Positions 9,310 to 22,556 of a stretch of 64,000 bases of DNA are shown piece after piece. The notes beneath the pieces were generated by a model. It was given only the letters and a program-made list of their open reading frames with translations, was not told where the DNA came from and made no database searches. How positions within the stretch are numbered: position 1 is the stretch's first letter; each line of letters starts with the position of its first letter. The stretch comes from Nannocystis pusilla (GTDB taxonomy: Bacteria > Myxococcota_A > Polyangia > Nannocystales > Nannocystaceae): the NCBI RefSeq assembly GCF_020073745.1, contig NZ_JAIRAU010000001.1, forward strand, positions 558,001-622,000, given 5' to 3'. Made by a program: the position numbers and the translations under genes.

Positions 9310-10293
9310 TCACGCGTGTTCGGCCGTAAGGCCGCGGCCCTCGCGGATCTTCCGCTCGAGCACGCCGAACACCAGGCCGTCGACGAGGACGCCCATGAGC
9401 ATGACGACGATCATCCACGCGAGCAGGCCCTCGGCGTCGCTGAGCTCGCGCGAGAACTGCAGGCGCACGCCGATCGAGGGGGCGTGGCCGATGATGACGA
9501 GGAGCTCGCCGGCCATGAGGCTGCGCCAGGCGAACGCCCAGCCCTGCTTGAGGCCGGCGACGAAGCCGGGCAGGGCGGCGGGGATGATGATGTGGCGGTA
9601 GAGCGAGAGGCCGCGCGCGCCCATGACCTTGCCGGCGCGCACGAGCAGCGGCGGGACCTGGTCGGTGCTGGTCAGCAGGCCGATGGCGATCGACGGCGCC
9701 GCGCCGAGGACGACGACGGCGAGGATCGCCGCCTCGCTGAGCTGGAACAGGAGGATCGCCAGCGGGAACCACGCCACGCTCGGCATCGTCTGCAGGCCGG
9801 TCAGCAGCGAGCCCGCGGCCGTGCGCAGCACCTTGACGCGCGCGAGCACGAGGCCGAGGCCGACGCCGGCGACCAGGGCGATCGCGTAGCCGAGCAGGGC
9901 CCGCTTCATCGTGATCGCCGCGGCCACGCCGATGTCGCCGGCGAGCAGGTCGGCCCACAGCCGGCCGAGCACCGCGCGGGGGCCGGGGAGCACGTACTCC
10001 GGCCGCCAGCCGCTGAGCACCACCAGCTCCCACAGCGCGAGCGCGAGCGCGACGGCGGCCAGCTTGGGCCACGCGCTGGCCCACAGCGCCCGGGCGCGAG
10101 CGGGCCGCTCGCCGGCCGCGGGCTCGCCCTCGCCGGTGGCGGCGCGCAGGCCGGCGCGCAGCGGGTCCTCGTGGGCTGACCGTTCGGGCATGTCGATCAG
10201 GACATGTCCCTCGCGCGCCTGCTCGCCGCCTGGCAGGGCGTGCAGGTGCGGGCGGGCGGCTGCGACGTCGCCGGCGAGCTCACGCTGCGGCAT
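9310..10293 (-). CDS. ABC transporter permease, NitT/TauT (SsuC/TauC) family
   Basis: A 327-residue inner-membrane permease with about six membrane segments and the binding-protein-dependent transport signature (the EAA-type loop around LRAGKVMGARGLSLYRHIIIPAALPGFVAGLKQ). Relatives import nitrate, taurine, alkanesulfonates or thiamine precursors. The ATG at 10293 overlaps the ATPase gene by 14 bp. A second ATG at 10191 gives a length closer to the family norm and sits immediately beside a dispersed palindrome (10191-10208), so the start is uncertain. No substrate-binding protein gene is adjacent. Confidence 0.9.
   Translation of the reverse strand: MPQRELAGDVAAARPHLHALPGGEQAREGHVLIDMPERSAHEDPLRAGLRAATGEGEPAAGERPARARALWASAWPKLAAVALALALWELVVLSGWRPEYVLPGPRAVLGRLWADLLAGDIGVAAAITMKRALLGYAIALVAGVGLGLVLARVKVLRTAAGSLLTGLQTMPSVAWFPLAILLFQLSEAAILAVVVLGAAPSIAIGLLTSTDQVPPLLVRAGKVMGARGLSLYRHIIIPAALPGFVAGLKQGWAFAWRSLMAGELLVIIGHAPSIGVRLQFSRELSDAEGLLAWMIVVMLMGVLVDGLVFGVLERKIREGRGLTAEHA
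10191..10208. repeat. Dispersed palindrome, one mismatch, plus extra half-site
   Basis: TGTCG-ATCA-GGACA followed directly by TGTCC, giving the perfect palindrome GGACATGTCC. It lies across the 5' end of the permease gene, between a GAGGGA ribosome-site-like sequence and the downstream ATG at 10191. An insertion here may have displaced the original start region. Confidence 0.65.
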
Positions 10294-11077
10294 GGCGGGC
10301 GGCCTCGAGCAGGCGGTCGGTGATCGTGCGGGCCAGGCGGGCGACCTCGGGCGACTCGATGCGGCGCGGACGGTCGAGGTCGACCTCGTACTCGGCGACG
10401 AGGCGACCTGGCCGCGAGGACAGCAGGAGCACGCGGTCGCCGAGGCGCACGGCCTCGCGGACGTTGTGGGTGACGAACACGACGGTGAGGCCGGTCTTCT
10501 GCCACAGCGCCTCGAGCTCGCTGTGCAGGTGGTCGCGCATCATGGCGTCGAGGGCGGCGAACGGCTCGTCCATCAGCAGGAGCTCGGCCTGCTGGGCCAG
10601 CGCGCGGGCCAGGGCGACGCGCTGCTTCATGCCGCCCGACAGCTCGTGCGGGCGCCGGCGGGCGAACTTCTCGAGGTGCACGAGCCCGAGCAGCTCGGCC
10701 ACCCGGGCCGCGCGGGCCTTCCGCGACAGGCCTTGCATCTGCAGCGGGAAGGCCACGTTCTCCTCGACGCTCAGCCACGGGAACAGCGCCGACTCCTGGA
10801 ACATCAACGCCGGGCGCTCGCCGGCGACGACCACCTTGCCGGCGGTCGGCGTGTCGAGCCCCGCCACGAGGTTCAACATGGTCGACTTGCCGCAGCCCGA
10901 GGCCCCGACCACGCACACGAACTCGCCCTTCTTCACGGTGAACGACATCGTGTCGAGGGCGACGACCGCGTCGCCCCCGGCGCCGTGGCGCTTGGTCACG
11001 CCGTCGAGGCGCAGCGCCACCGGGGCGGGCGAGGGGCTCGACAAGGACAGCGGGGCGTGCGGCAAAACGGCGCTCAT
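10280..11077 (-). CDS. ABC transporter ATP-binding protein, NitT/TauT family
   Basis: A 265-residue nucleotide-binding subunit with Walker A GASGCGKST, Q-loop (MFQESALFPW), signature LSGGMKQR, Walker B LLMDEPFAALD and switch histidine VTHN. The VFVTHNVREAVRLGDRVLLLS C-terminal part is typical of SsuB/TauB-type subunits. It is the first gene of a two-gene operon and its stop overlaps the permease start. A TTGACC-containing imperfect palindrome lies 35 bp upstream. Confidence 0.95.
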   Translation of the reverse strand: MSAVLPHAPLSLSSPSPAPVALRLDGVTKRHGAGGDAVVALDTMSFTVKKGEFVCVVGASGCGKSTMLNLVAGLDTPTAGKVVVAGERPALMFQESALFPWLSVEENVAFPLQMQGLSRKARAARVAELLGLVHLEKFARRRPHELSGGMKQRVALARALAQQAELLLMDEPFAALDAMMRDHLHSELEALWQKTGLTVVFVTHNVREAVRLGDRVLLLSSRPGRLVAEYEVDLDRPRRIESPEVARLARTITDRLLEAARHAAA

Positions 11078-11111
11078 CGGGACCTCGGCGTTCGTCAGGC
11101 GTACATTATGC

Positions 11112-11125
11112 TGAACGATTGGTCA
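11112..11125. promoter_or_regulatory. Operator-like imperfect palindrome upstream of the ABC operon
   Basis: On the minus strand the sequence reads TTGACCAATCGTTCAG, close to the TTGACCA-N2-TGGTCAA type of site bound by TetR-family regulators such as RutR. It is followed by CATAAT, which could be part of a -10. It is 35-48 bp upstream of the ATPase start codon. No regulator gene lies beside it. Confidence 0.35.
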
Positions 11126-11329
11126 ATACACGGAAGTCCGGCGAGGTCTGTGAAAACCGCGTAGGATCGGCGTCAGCCGGCTCCTGTGGCCCGTAGAGCC
11201 CGCTCGGCGCGGGGATCCCGTTCGCTGCCTTCACCAGGGTAGCCGCGGCCTCCGCTGGAGTCGCGCGGCTCCGCGCCACCCGAATTTTTCCAGTGGCCGC
11301 ACGGAGCTACCGCGATCAGGGTTTCGAGC

Positions 11330-11809
11330 ATGAAGCCCTACACTCCGACATGGATCGTGCTCATGGACGGCTCTCGCAGCCGGATCCTCGTGCAGGAGGC
11401 ACCCGGCGCGGCGCTCACCCGGCCGTTCGGCGACGGGTTCACCAGCGGGCGCGAGCTCAGCCATGAGCTCGGTGACGATCGGCCCGGCCGCGCCCGCGCC
11501 TCGGCCGGCGCCGTGGCTCGCCACGCGTTCGAGCCGCGCAGCAACCCCCACGACAAGGCGGAGCAGGAGTTCAGCAACCAGATCGCCGCGCTCGTCGACC
11601 GCGGGATCGCCGAGCGCCTGGCCCAGCGTGTGATCCTCGTCGCACCGTCGCACGCGATGGGCGACCTGCGCAGGGCGCTGTCTCCCCGCGCCTACGCCCG
11701 GGTGCAGGCGGAGATCGTCCACGACTGGATCGACCTCCCCGACGACGACGTGGCGGCGCGCCTCGGCGACGCGCTGCGCTCGCCGATGGCCACCTCCGTG
11801 GCAGTGTGA
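11330..11809 (+). CDS. Host attachment family protein (PF10116-like)
   Basis: A 159-residue protein of the 'protein required for attachment to host cells' family: an N-terminal strand WIVLMDGSRSRIL, a charged middle with RHAFEPRSNPHDKAEQEFSNQIA, then VILVAPSHAMGDLRRALSP and a C-terminal VHDWIDLPDDD. These proteins are small and cytoplasmic, related to release-factor eRF1 domains; the family name comes from an Agrobacterium phenotype and says little about function here. It is flanked downstream by a 373-bp region full of dispersed palindromes. Confidence 0.85.
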   Translation: MKPYTPTWIVLMDGSRSRILVQEAPGAALTRPFGDGFTSGRELSHELGDDRPGRARASAGAVARHAFEPRSNPHDKAEQEFSNQIAALVDRGIAERLAQRVILVAPSHAMGDLRRALSPRAYARVQAEIVHDWIDLPDDDVAARLGDALRSPMATSVAV

Positions 11810-11850
11810 CGCGACGAACATCGGGCGCGCCCGCGGCGGAGCCCGAAGGC

Positions 11851-11897
11851 ACATCAGGACATGCTCTCGAGGGTGACCTCGGGGACATGTCCTGATG
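11851..11897. repeat. 12-bp inverted repeat built from palindrome half-sites
   Basis: CATCAGGACATG (11852-11863) and CATGTCCTGATG (11886-11897) are exact reverse complements 22 bp apart. Inside lie a degenerate unit TGACC-TCGG-GGACA (11874-11887) and the abutting palindrome GGACATGTCC. Confidence 0.75.
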
Positions 11898-11952
11898 CGC
11901 TTGTGCGCTCGCCGCCGGATCTGCGGGCGCGGCGCCGGTCCGAGTGTTCATG

Positions 11953-11980
11953 TGTCCTTCAGGACATCATTTTAAATGAT
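11953..11980. repeat. Exact dispersed palindrome joined to an AT-rich palindrome
   Basis: TGTCC-TTCA-GGACA (11953-11966) runs straight into ATCATTT-T-AAATGAT (11966-11980), a perfect 7-bp palindrome of very low GC for this genome. Confidence 0.75.
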
Positions 11981-12076
11981 CTAGGCTCGCGGGCCGGGCC
12001 GCGCTCCTGGCGCGGGCGACGGGCGCAGTCCGGGCAGGGCGAGGCCCCTGGGGGCTCTGCCCAGGGTGTTCGTGCA

Positions 12077-12090
12077 TGTTCTTCGGGACA
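12077..12090. repeat. Dispersed palindrome, TGTTC variant
   Basis: TGTTC-TTCG-GGACA. The single change would leave a G-U pair in RNA. It is intergenic, upstream of the exact copy at 12143. Confidence 0.6.
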
Positions 12091-12142
12091 GGTCAGTGAC
12101 GTGGAGGGCCGTCGGCGCGCGCGGCGGGCGGTGGGCGCCATC

Positions 12143-12164
12143 GACATGTCCTCGCGGACATGTC
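12143..12164. repeat. Dispersed palindrome with perfect 9-bp arms
   Basis: Arms GACATGTCC and GGACATGTC flank TCGC. It lies 19 bp downstream of the hybrid-kinase stop codon and could act as that gene's terminator stem. Confidence 0.8.
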
Positions 12165-12182
12165 AGTTCCGGCGCCGCCGGC

Positions 12183-17276
<5,094 letters not shown>

Positions 17277-17331
17277 GGCAAAGGCGAGTGTAGCGTCAGG
17301 TGCCGCGCGCGAAACAGGGTATCCTCCCGCG

Positions 17332-18474
17332 GTGACGCCGCCCGTCGATACCACGAGGAGTTGGGACATTACGATCTTCGGGGCCACCGGCTTCGTGGGT
17401 CGGCTCATCGCCGCCTATCTCGCGGCCCACGCCCCGCCGCAGCTGCGGCTCGCCGTCGCCGGTCGCGCCCGCGACAAACTCGAGCGGCTGGCCGCGCAGC
17501 TCGGGCGCGAGGTCGGGATCGTCGTCGCCGACGTCGACGACCCCGCCGCGCTCGCGCGCATGGCCGCCAGCACGCGGGTGGTGCTGACCACCGTCGGGCC
17601 CTACGTGCAATTCGGCGAGCCGGTGGTGCGCGCGTGCGTCGAGCAGGGTGCAGATTACCTCGACCTCACCGGCGAGCCCGCGTATGTCGACCGCATCATC
17701 GACCTGCACCACGACGCCGCGCGCGCCCGCGGCGTGCTGGTGCTGCCGTGTTGCGGCTTCGACAGCATCCCCACCGACCTCGGGGTGTTGTGGACCACGC
17801 GGGCGCTCCCGCGCGACCGACCGCTCGCGATCGCCGGCTACCTCGAGGGTCGCGGCGGCTTCTCGGGCGGCACGCTCGCGTCCGCGCTCGGCGTGCTGGC
17901 CTCGCCGCCGCCGCCGCGCAAGTCGCGGGCGGGCGGGCCCGGCGCGCGCAAGCGGCCGGCGATCCACTTCCAGCGCGAGCTCGGGCGCTGGGCTCTGCCG
18001 CTGCCGACCATCGACCCGCAGATCGCTCGTCGCTCGGCCCGGCTGCGCGGCGACTACGGGCCCGAATTCAGCTACGCACATTACGTCGCGTTACCGTGGC
18101 TGTGGCAGGTCCCGCTCGCGCTCGCGGGGGCGGGCGCGCTGATCGGGGCGGCGAAGATCGGGCCGGTGCGGCGGCTGCTGACGCGGATGAATCCGCCGGG
18201 CAGCGGGCCCGCGCCGGAGGTGCGGGCGAAGAGCTGGTTCAAGGTCACCTTCGTCGGCCGGGCGGGGAGCGACGCGCCGGTGATCACCGAGGTCTCGGGC
18301 GGCGACCCCGGCTACGACGAGACGGCGAAGATGGCCGGCGAGACGGCCCTGTGTCTGGTGCTGCAGCGTAATATGTTCAAAGAGACAGGTGGGGTGTCGA
18401 CCACCGCGGCCGCCTGCGGCGAGCTGCTGATCGCGCGGCTGCAGGCCGCGGGGATGAGCTTCACGGTGCGGTGA
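17332..18474 (+). CDS. Saccharopine dehydrogenase-like NAD(P)-binding oxidoreductase
   Basis: A 380-residue protein of the saccharopine dehydrogenase / trans-acting enoyl reductase family. A Rossmann fold opens the protein (ITIFGATGFVGRLIAAYL), with a second-strand Arg (AGRARDKLE) typical of NADP binders. The conserved TTVGPY and DLTGEPAYV segments follow, then PCCGFDSIPTDLG. Mycobacterial relatives act in trans on polyketide lipids; the substrate here is unknown. It starts with GTG at 17332, divergent from the hybrid kinase with 55 bp between the preferred starts. Confidence 0.9.
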   Translation: MTPPVDTTRSWDITIFGATGFVGRLIAAYLAAHAPPQLRLAVAGRARDKLERLAAQLGREVGIVVADVDDPAALARMAASTRVVLTTVGPYVQFGEPVVRACVEQGADYLDLTGEPAYVDRIIDLHHDAARARGVLVLPCCGFDSIPTDLGVLWTTRALPRDRPLAIAGYLEGRGGFSGGTLASALGVLASPPPPRKSRAGGPGARKRPAIHFQRELGRWALPLPTIDPQIARRSARLRGDYGPEFSYAHYVALPWLWQVPLALAGAGALIGAAKIGPVRRLLTRMNPPGSGPAPEVRAKSWFKVTFVGRAGSDAPVITEVSGGDPGYDETAKMAGETALCLVLQRNMFKETGGVSTTAAACGELLIARLQAAGMSFTVR

Positions 18475-18712
18475 GATGGCCGTGCTTCCGCAACGTCTCC
18501 GGCATGTACGGCGATTCGGACATCGCCGGGCTCGAGGACGTCGCGTCGATGTGACATCGGCGCGGCTGCATCGCCGGCGGCGACTCGACACGCGCGGGTC
18601 GCGGCGGTCGCGGACGATCACTGCGACGGGGTAGATCCGCGTCGTCGAGTTCGCCGATCGGGGCCGATCTGCGCTTGCGCCCGCTGGTCAGTGTGTCAAG
18701 GTCAGGCGTCGC

Positions 18713-19549
18713 ATGCATCGACGCGCAGCCATGATGTTGTCGGTCGCGCTGGCCGGCTGTGATCCCGCCGAGACGCCCGACGAGGCGCCGGCCCAGGCGA
18801 AGGCCACGGTGGCCGTCGGCACCGCGCCCGCGCCCCCGATGGGCCCGCGGGTGCTCGCCGAGCTCGACCTCGGCAAGGGCCACGTGGTGGTGTTCGAGGA
18901 GCTCGAGGCCGGCATGATCAGCGTGCTCGAGCGCGGCAGCGTCGACGACCCGAAGCGGGTGGTCACGCCGGAGCTGATGCGCGAGGGCGCGGCGGCGGTG
19001 TGGACGACGCTGGCGCCCGGCCAGGCGATGCCGCCCGCGCTGGCCGCGGCGCTCGACCGCCAGGCCGAGCGCGAGGTCGACGACGAGCCGGCGTCGCCGA
19101 AGCCGGTCGCGCCGCCGAATCTGCCGGTCGTCACCGTCTCGCCGACGCGCGACGACTGGGAGCAGAAGTGGTTCAAGGACACGTTCTGCACCCGCGTCGA
19201 GCGGACGCACTGCACGCAGGGCTGGGAGTGGGCCGAATCGACGTCGGACATGAACTCCGGCGAGTACGAGGCGGTCGCGCTGCAGGGCCGCGAGGGCACG
19301 CAGACGGCGACCTTCACCACCGACTGGTGGAAGTGCCGCCGCACCTGCGAATTCTTCGACTGCGAGCTCGAGTGCTGGTGGGAGCGCGGCTCCACCGATC
19401 CGATCGCGCCGGGCACGTGGGTCGGCCGCCATTACGACAACGACCCGGGGCTCAGGCTCACCGGCGGCACCACCTACAAGGCCGAGATCACCGGCGCCAC
19501 CGGTGCGCTGGTCAGCCTGCGCACGATGTGGGAGCCCTGGCACGAATGA
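18713..19549 (+). CDS. Hypothetical lipoprotein, Trp/Cys-rich C terminus
   Basis: A 278-residue protein with a short signal sequence ending in lipobox ALAGC (Cys16), then a Pro/Ala-rich stretch, a mixed alpha/beta middle part and a C-terminal domain with paired cysteines and many tryptophans (CTRVERTHC, WWKCRRTCEFFDCELECWW). I recognise no family. It lies alone and is convergent with the NAD(P)-binding gene at 19563. Confidence 0.7.
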   Translation: MHRRAAMMLSVALAGCDPAETPDEAPAQAKATVAVGTAPAPPMGPRVLAELDLGKGHVVVFEELEAGMISVLERGSVDDPKRVVTPELMREGAAAVWTTLAPGQAMPPALAAALDRQAEREVDDEPASPKPVAPPNLPVVTVSPTRDDWEQKWFKDTFCTRVERTHCTQGWEWAESTSDMNSGEYEAVALQGREGTQTATFTTDWWKCRRTCEFFDCELECWWERGSTDPIAPGTWVGRHYDNDPGLRLTGGTTYKAEITGATGALVSLRTMWEPWHE

Positions 19550-19562
19550 AGTGACGGTGTGA

Positions 19563-20522
19563 TCAATGCGTGGCGAGCATGCGCTCGACCACGCCCCACG
19601 CGCCGCGCACCGGCAGGCCCTCGCGCTCCTCGGCCGCGAGCGCGCGGCGGGCCGCCTCGGCGAACGGGACGCGCACGGGGTGATCGATCAAGGTCCAGAA
19701 GCGGTCGCTCTCGGCCAACAGGTCGTGCTCGAGGCCGACGACGATCCTGCGAGCCACCGACCAGTCGGCGCGCGTGACGAAGCGGACCCACAGCGCCGAC
19801 AGATGCGGGGTCAGCAGCGGGACGTCGAGCGAGGTCGGCCGCCGCAGGCCCATCACCCGCGCGGTCTCCTCGAGGATCTGCTTGCCCGTGAGCGCCTCGG
19901 GGCCGGGGATGTCGAACCACGCGCTGTCGGTCCGCTCGAGCGCGAGCGCCCGCGTCAGCGCGACCACGACGTCGTCGATCGCCACCGGCTCGGTGCGCGA
20001 CCGCAGCCAGCGCGGCAGCACCATCACCGGGAGGCGCGCCGCGAGGTCGCGGACGACCAGCCAGCTCAGGCTGCCGTGACCGACGATCATGCTGGCGCGC
20101 AGCTCGATCGTCGGCACCGGCCCCGATCGCAGCGCCTCGCCGACCGCGAGCCGGCTCTGCAAATGCTCGGAGGCCGCGCCGGCCGGGGCCACGCCGCCGA
20201 GATAGACGATTCGTCGCAGCTCGCCGGCCGCGCTCGCGGCGGCGGCGAACACCCGCGCCGCCGCGACCTCGCGCCGGCGAAGATCGGCGCCCCCGCCGAG
20301 CCCGTGGACCAGGTACAGCGCCGCGTCGCAGCCCGCCAGCGCGCGCGCGCAGGCCGAGGGATCGGCGACGTCGCCCTCGACCCAATCGAGGTCGTGCCAG
20401 CGCGCCCGGGCGCGACCGACGTCGCGGCTGAGTCCGCGGACCTGCCAGCCGGCCCGCTCGAGCGCCGGCCGCACCGCGCGACCGATGAATCCGGTGGCGC
20501 CGGTGAGGAGGATCCGCGCCAT
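19563..20522 (-). CDS. NAD(P)-binding epimerase/NmrA-like oxidoreductase
   Basis: An atypical short-chain dehydrogenase of about 319 residues. The glycine motif GATGFIGRAV is at residues 7-16, with SRD at the end of strand 2, DVADP after strand 3 and LVHGLGGG following. This pattern fits NmrA-like and complex I assembly-type members that often lack catalytic Tyr-Lys. I choose the ATG at 20522 because the glycine motif follows within ten residues; the longer frame to 20606 adds unlikely sequence. The cofactor is likely NADP(H); the substrate is unknown. Confidence 0.85.
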   Translation of the reverse strand: MARILLTGATGFIGRAVRPALERAGWQVRGLSRDVGRARARWHDLDWVEGDVADPSACARALAGCDAALYLVHGLGGGADLRRREVAAARVFAAAASAAGELRRIVYLGGVAPAGAASEHLQSRLAVGEALRSGPVPTIELRASMIVGHGSLSWLVVRDLAARLPVMVLPRWLRSRTEPVAIDDVVVALTRALALERTDSAWFDIPGPEALTGKQILEETARVMGLRRPTSLDVPLLTPHLSALWVRFVTRADWSVARRIVVGLEHDLLAESDRFWTLIDHPVRVPFAEAARRALAAEEREGLPVRGAWGVVERMLATH

Positions 20523-20863
20523 GGTCGCGACGGCATAGCACGCGCACCGCAGGACGCACCGCCGCGCCTGCTCGCGGGGAACGGCCGCTCGCCCGCCGAG
20601 GTCCATGACCGCGGCGAATCACACATGTCGCCCGGACCGGGCGCTCGGCTGCTGTCTCGCTGGTGGACCGCCGACGGCCTCGAGCTGGGACGACGAATGG
20701 TATGCCGCGATCGGTGAGGTGATTGCCTGGACGGCGGGTCGCGCTCGCTGTCACGATTGCCGAGGGGGTGAGCGATCTCGCACGAATCGCCTCGCGCGGG
20801 CGCGCGCCTGCTCGCTCGCGTGCGCTTGTCGGCGCGGCGGCCCCGTGCGACCGTCGCCGGCCG

Positions 20864-21868
20864 ATGACAGCGGTGATTCTGACGCAACGCGAGATCCGCC
20901 AGCTCTTGCCGATGGCGGAATGCATCGAGCAGATGGCCGAGGTGCTGACGGCGCTGACGCGCGACGAGGCGACCAGTCCGCTGCGCTGGGGCATGCGACT
21001 GCCCGGCGGCGCGATCCTCGGCATGATGCCGGCGGCGCTGCACTCGCGGCGGGCGCTCGGGCTCAAGGTCGTGGCCGTGTTCCCGGGCAATCACGGCACC
21101 CCGCTGGATTCGCACCAGGGCCTCGTGACCCTGTTCGACGCCGACACCGGCGCGCCGCGGGCGATCCTCGACGCCACCGAGGTCACGGCGATCCGCACGG
21201 CGGCGGTCTCGGCGGTGGCGACGCGCATCCTGTCCCGAGAGACAGCCGACGATCTGGCGCTCCTCGGCGCCGGCACGCAGGCGTGGACGCACCTCGAGGC
21301 GATGCTGTGCGTGCGGCCGCTCCGGCGCGTGCGGGTCTACAGCGCCACGGCGGCCAGCCGCGAGGTGTTCGCGCGCCGGGCCGGCGAGCGCTTCCCGGTC
21401 GAGGTGCGCGCCGCGGGCTCGGCCCGCGAGGCGGTCGAGGGGGCGTCGATCGTGTGCACCACCACCTCGGCGCGCGAGCCGGTGCTCGCCGGCGCCTGGC
21501 TGTCCCCGGGGACACATGTGAACGCCGTCGGCGCGTGCGTCCCCTCGGCCCGCGAGCTCGACGCCGAGGCGGTGGCGCGCGCGCGGCTGTACGTCGACCG
21601 CTGCGAGTCGGTGCTGGCCGAGTCCGGCGACTTCTTGTTGGCCCGCGCCGAGGGGGCCGTCGACGACGCGCACATCCTCGGCGAGCTCGGCGAGCTGCTG
21701 TGCGGCGCGTGCGAGGGCCGGCGCAGCGACGACGACATCACCCTATTTAAATCGCTCGGCCTCGGCGTCGAGGATGTCGCCGTCGCGCACTACCTGCACG
21801 GGCGCGCGCTCGCCACCGGCGTGGGCGTGCAGGTCGAGCTCGGCGGTCGCCGCCGCGGGCTCGATTGA
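20864..21868 (+). CDS. Ornithine cyclodeaminase / mu-crystallin family protein
   Basis: A 334-residue NAD(P)-dependent enzyme family member. Family features include LTQREIRQLLPMAECIEQM at the N terminus, RTAAVSAVATRIL in the middle, the Rossmann segment LALLGAGTQAWTHLEAM and VCTTTSAREPVL. The ATG at 20864 starts exactly at the domain; the frame upstream is non-family. Members are ornithine cyclodeaminases, alanine dehydrogenases or ketimine reductases, and this one cannot be specified. Two copies of the dispersed palindrome lie inside (21231, 21501). It is convergent with the Coq4-like gene, 3 bp apart. Confidence 0.92.
   Translation: MTAVILTQREIRQLLPMAECIEQMAEVLTALTRDEATSPLRWGMRLPGGAILGMMPAALHSRRALGLKVVAVFPGNHGTPLDSHQGLVTLFDADTGAPRAILDATEVTAIRTAAVSAVATRILSRETADDLALLGAGTQAWTHLEAMLCVRPLRRVRVYSATAASREVFARRAGERFPVEVRAAGSAREAVEGASIVCTTTSAREPVLAGAWLSPGTHVNAVGACVPSARELDAEAVARARLYVDRCESVLAESGDFLLARAEGAVDDAHILGELGELLCGACEGRRSDDDITLFKSLGLGVEDVAVAHYLHGRALATGVGVQVELGGRRRGLD
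21231..21244. repeat. Dispersed palindrome, one mismatch, inside the cyclodeaminase gene
   Basis: TGTCC-CGAG-AGACA, encoding LSRET. Confidence 0.5.
21501..21514. repeat. Exact dispersed palindrome inside the cyclodeaminase gene
   Basis: TGTCC-CCGG-GGACA, encoding LSPGT just after a family-conserved region. Confidence 0.75.
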
Positions 21869-21871
21869 ACG

Positions 21872-22516
21872 TCACGCCGTGACCGGCAGGCCGAGGCGCC
21901 GCTGCACGTCGGCGAGCTCGTGACCCAGCAGATCTTCGAGCGGCTCGGCGAGCAGCATCGGCGCGCGGCGGGCCAGCGCGCGACCGAGCCGGAGGTTGCG
22001 GAGGACCTCGCGCGCCTGATGCGGTCGCGCCAGCGGCCCGAGCACATGGAGCAGCGCGAGGAACAGCTCGCCGGCGGCGAACCACCGCTGCGCCATGATG
22101 AACGCGGTGATCCGCAGCTCGCCCGGGAGCGAGGTGTCGCAGCCGAGCAGGACGTGGAACATGTCGTGCAGGCAGATGTAGCGGGCGATCGCCGGGTTGC
22201 GCCGCAGCGTGTCGTCGTCGAAGGCGTCGCTGATGGTGGCCGGTACGATGCGATGGGCGGCGCAGAATTCGGCGTAGGCGCGGCCGAACGTCCCGGGCGG
22301 CAGGCGGCGCAGGGCCTCGTGGTCGAGCCGCGGGCGCAGGCGGTCGCAATGGCTGCGCGCGCACAGGTGTTCGACCTGCTGGCGGATCTCCTCGCGCATG
22401 CGCGCGCCCATGAGGTCGCTCTGCAGCACCGAGGCGTCGCCGATCCGCGAGGGATCGGCGCGCAGGGTTCGCAGCAGCCGCAGGCGCGCCCACAGGGACG
22501 GGGTCTCGCTCGTCAT
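21872..22516 (-). CDS. Coq4-like protein
   Basis: A 214-residue protein with the Coq4 hallmark HDMFHVLLG followed by a downstream Glu (SLPGE), the proposed metal-binding HDxxH-E signature, preceded by RRLPPGTFGRAYAEF as in the family. Coq4 organises ubiquinone biosynthesis and was recently tied to oxidative decarboxylation of the ring; bacterial relatives vary in role. No other quinone genes are nearby. The start at 22516 gives the normal family length. Confidence 0.85.
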   Translation of the reverse strand: MTSETPSLWARLRLLRTLRADPSRIGDASVLQSDLMGARMREEIRQQVEHLCARSHCDRLRPRLDHEALRRLPPGTFGRAYAEFCAAHRIVPATISDAFDDDTLRRNPAIARYICLHDMFHVLLGCDTSLPGELRITAFIMAQRWFAAGELFLALLHVLGPLARPHQAREVLRNLRLGRALARRAPMLLAEPLEDLLGHELADVQRRLGLPVTA

Positions 22517-22556
22517 CGCGGGTCCGATCGTAGTCGCGTCGGGCCGCGACCTGACG

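Larger units (their letters stand above)
11810..12182. other. Gene-free interval packed with dispersed palindromes
   Basis: This convergent gap between the host-attachment gene and the hybrid kinase contains at least four members of the TGTCC-N4-GGACA family and an AT-rich perfect palindrome. Short reading frames across it are not convincing as genes. It is the densest cluster of the element in the window. Confidence 0.7.

Noticed and set aside
18471..18551. A 26-residue frame starting at a GTG that overlaps the previous stop as GTGA
   Set aside because: The coupling and the protein-like look (MYGDSDIAGLEDVASM) are suggestive, but there is no family or independent support.
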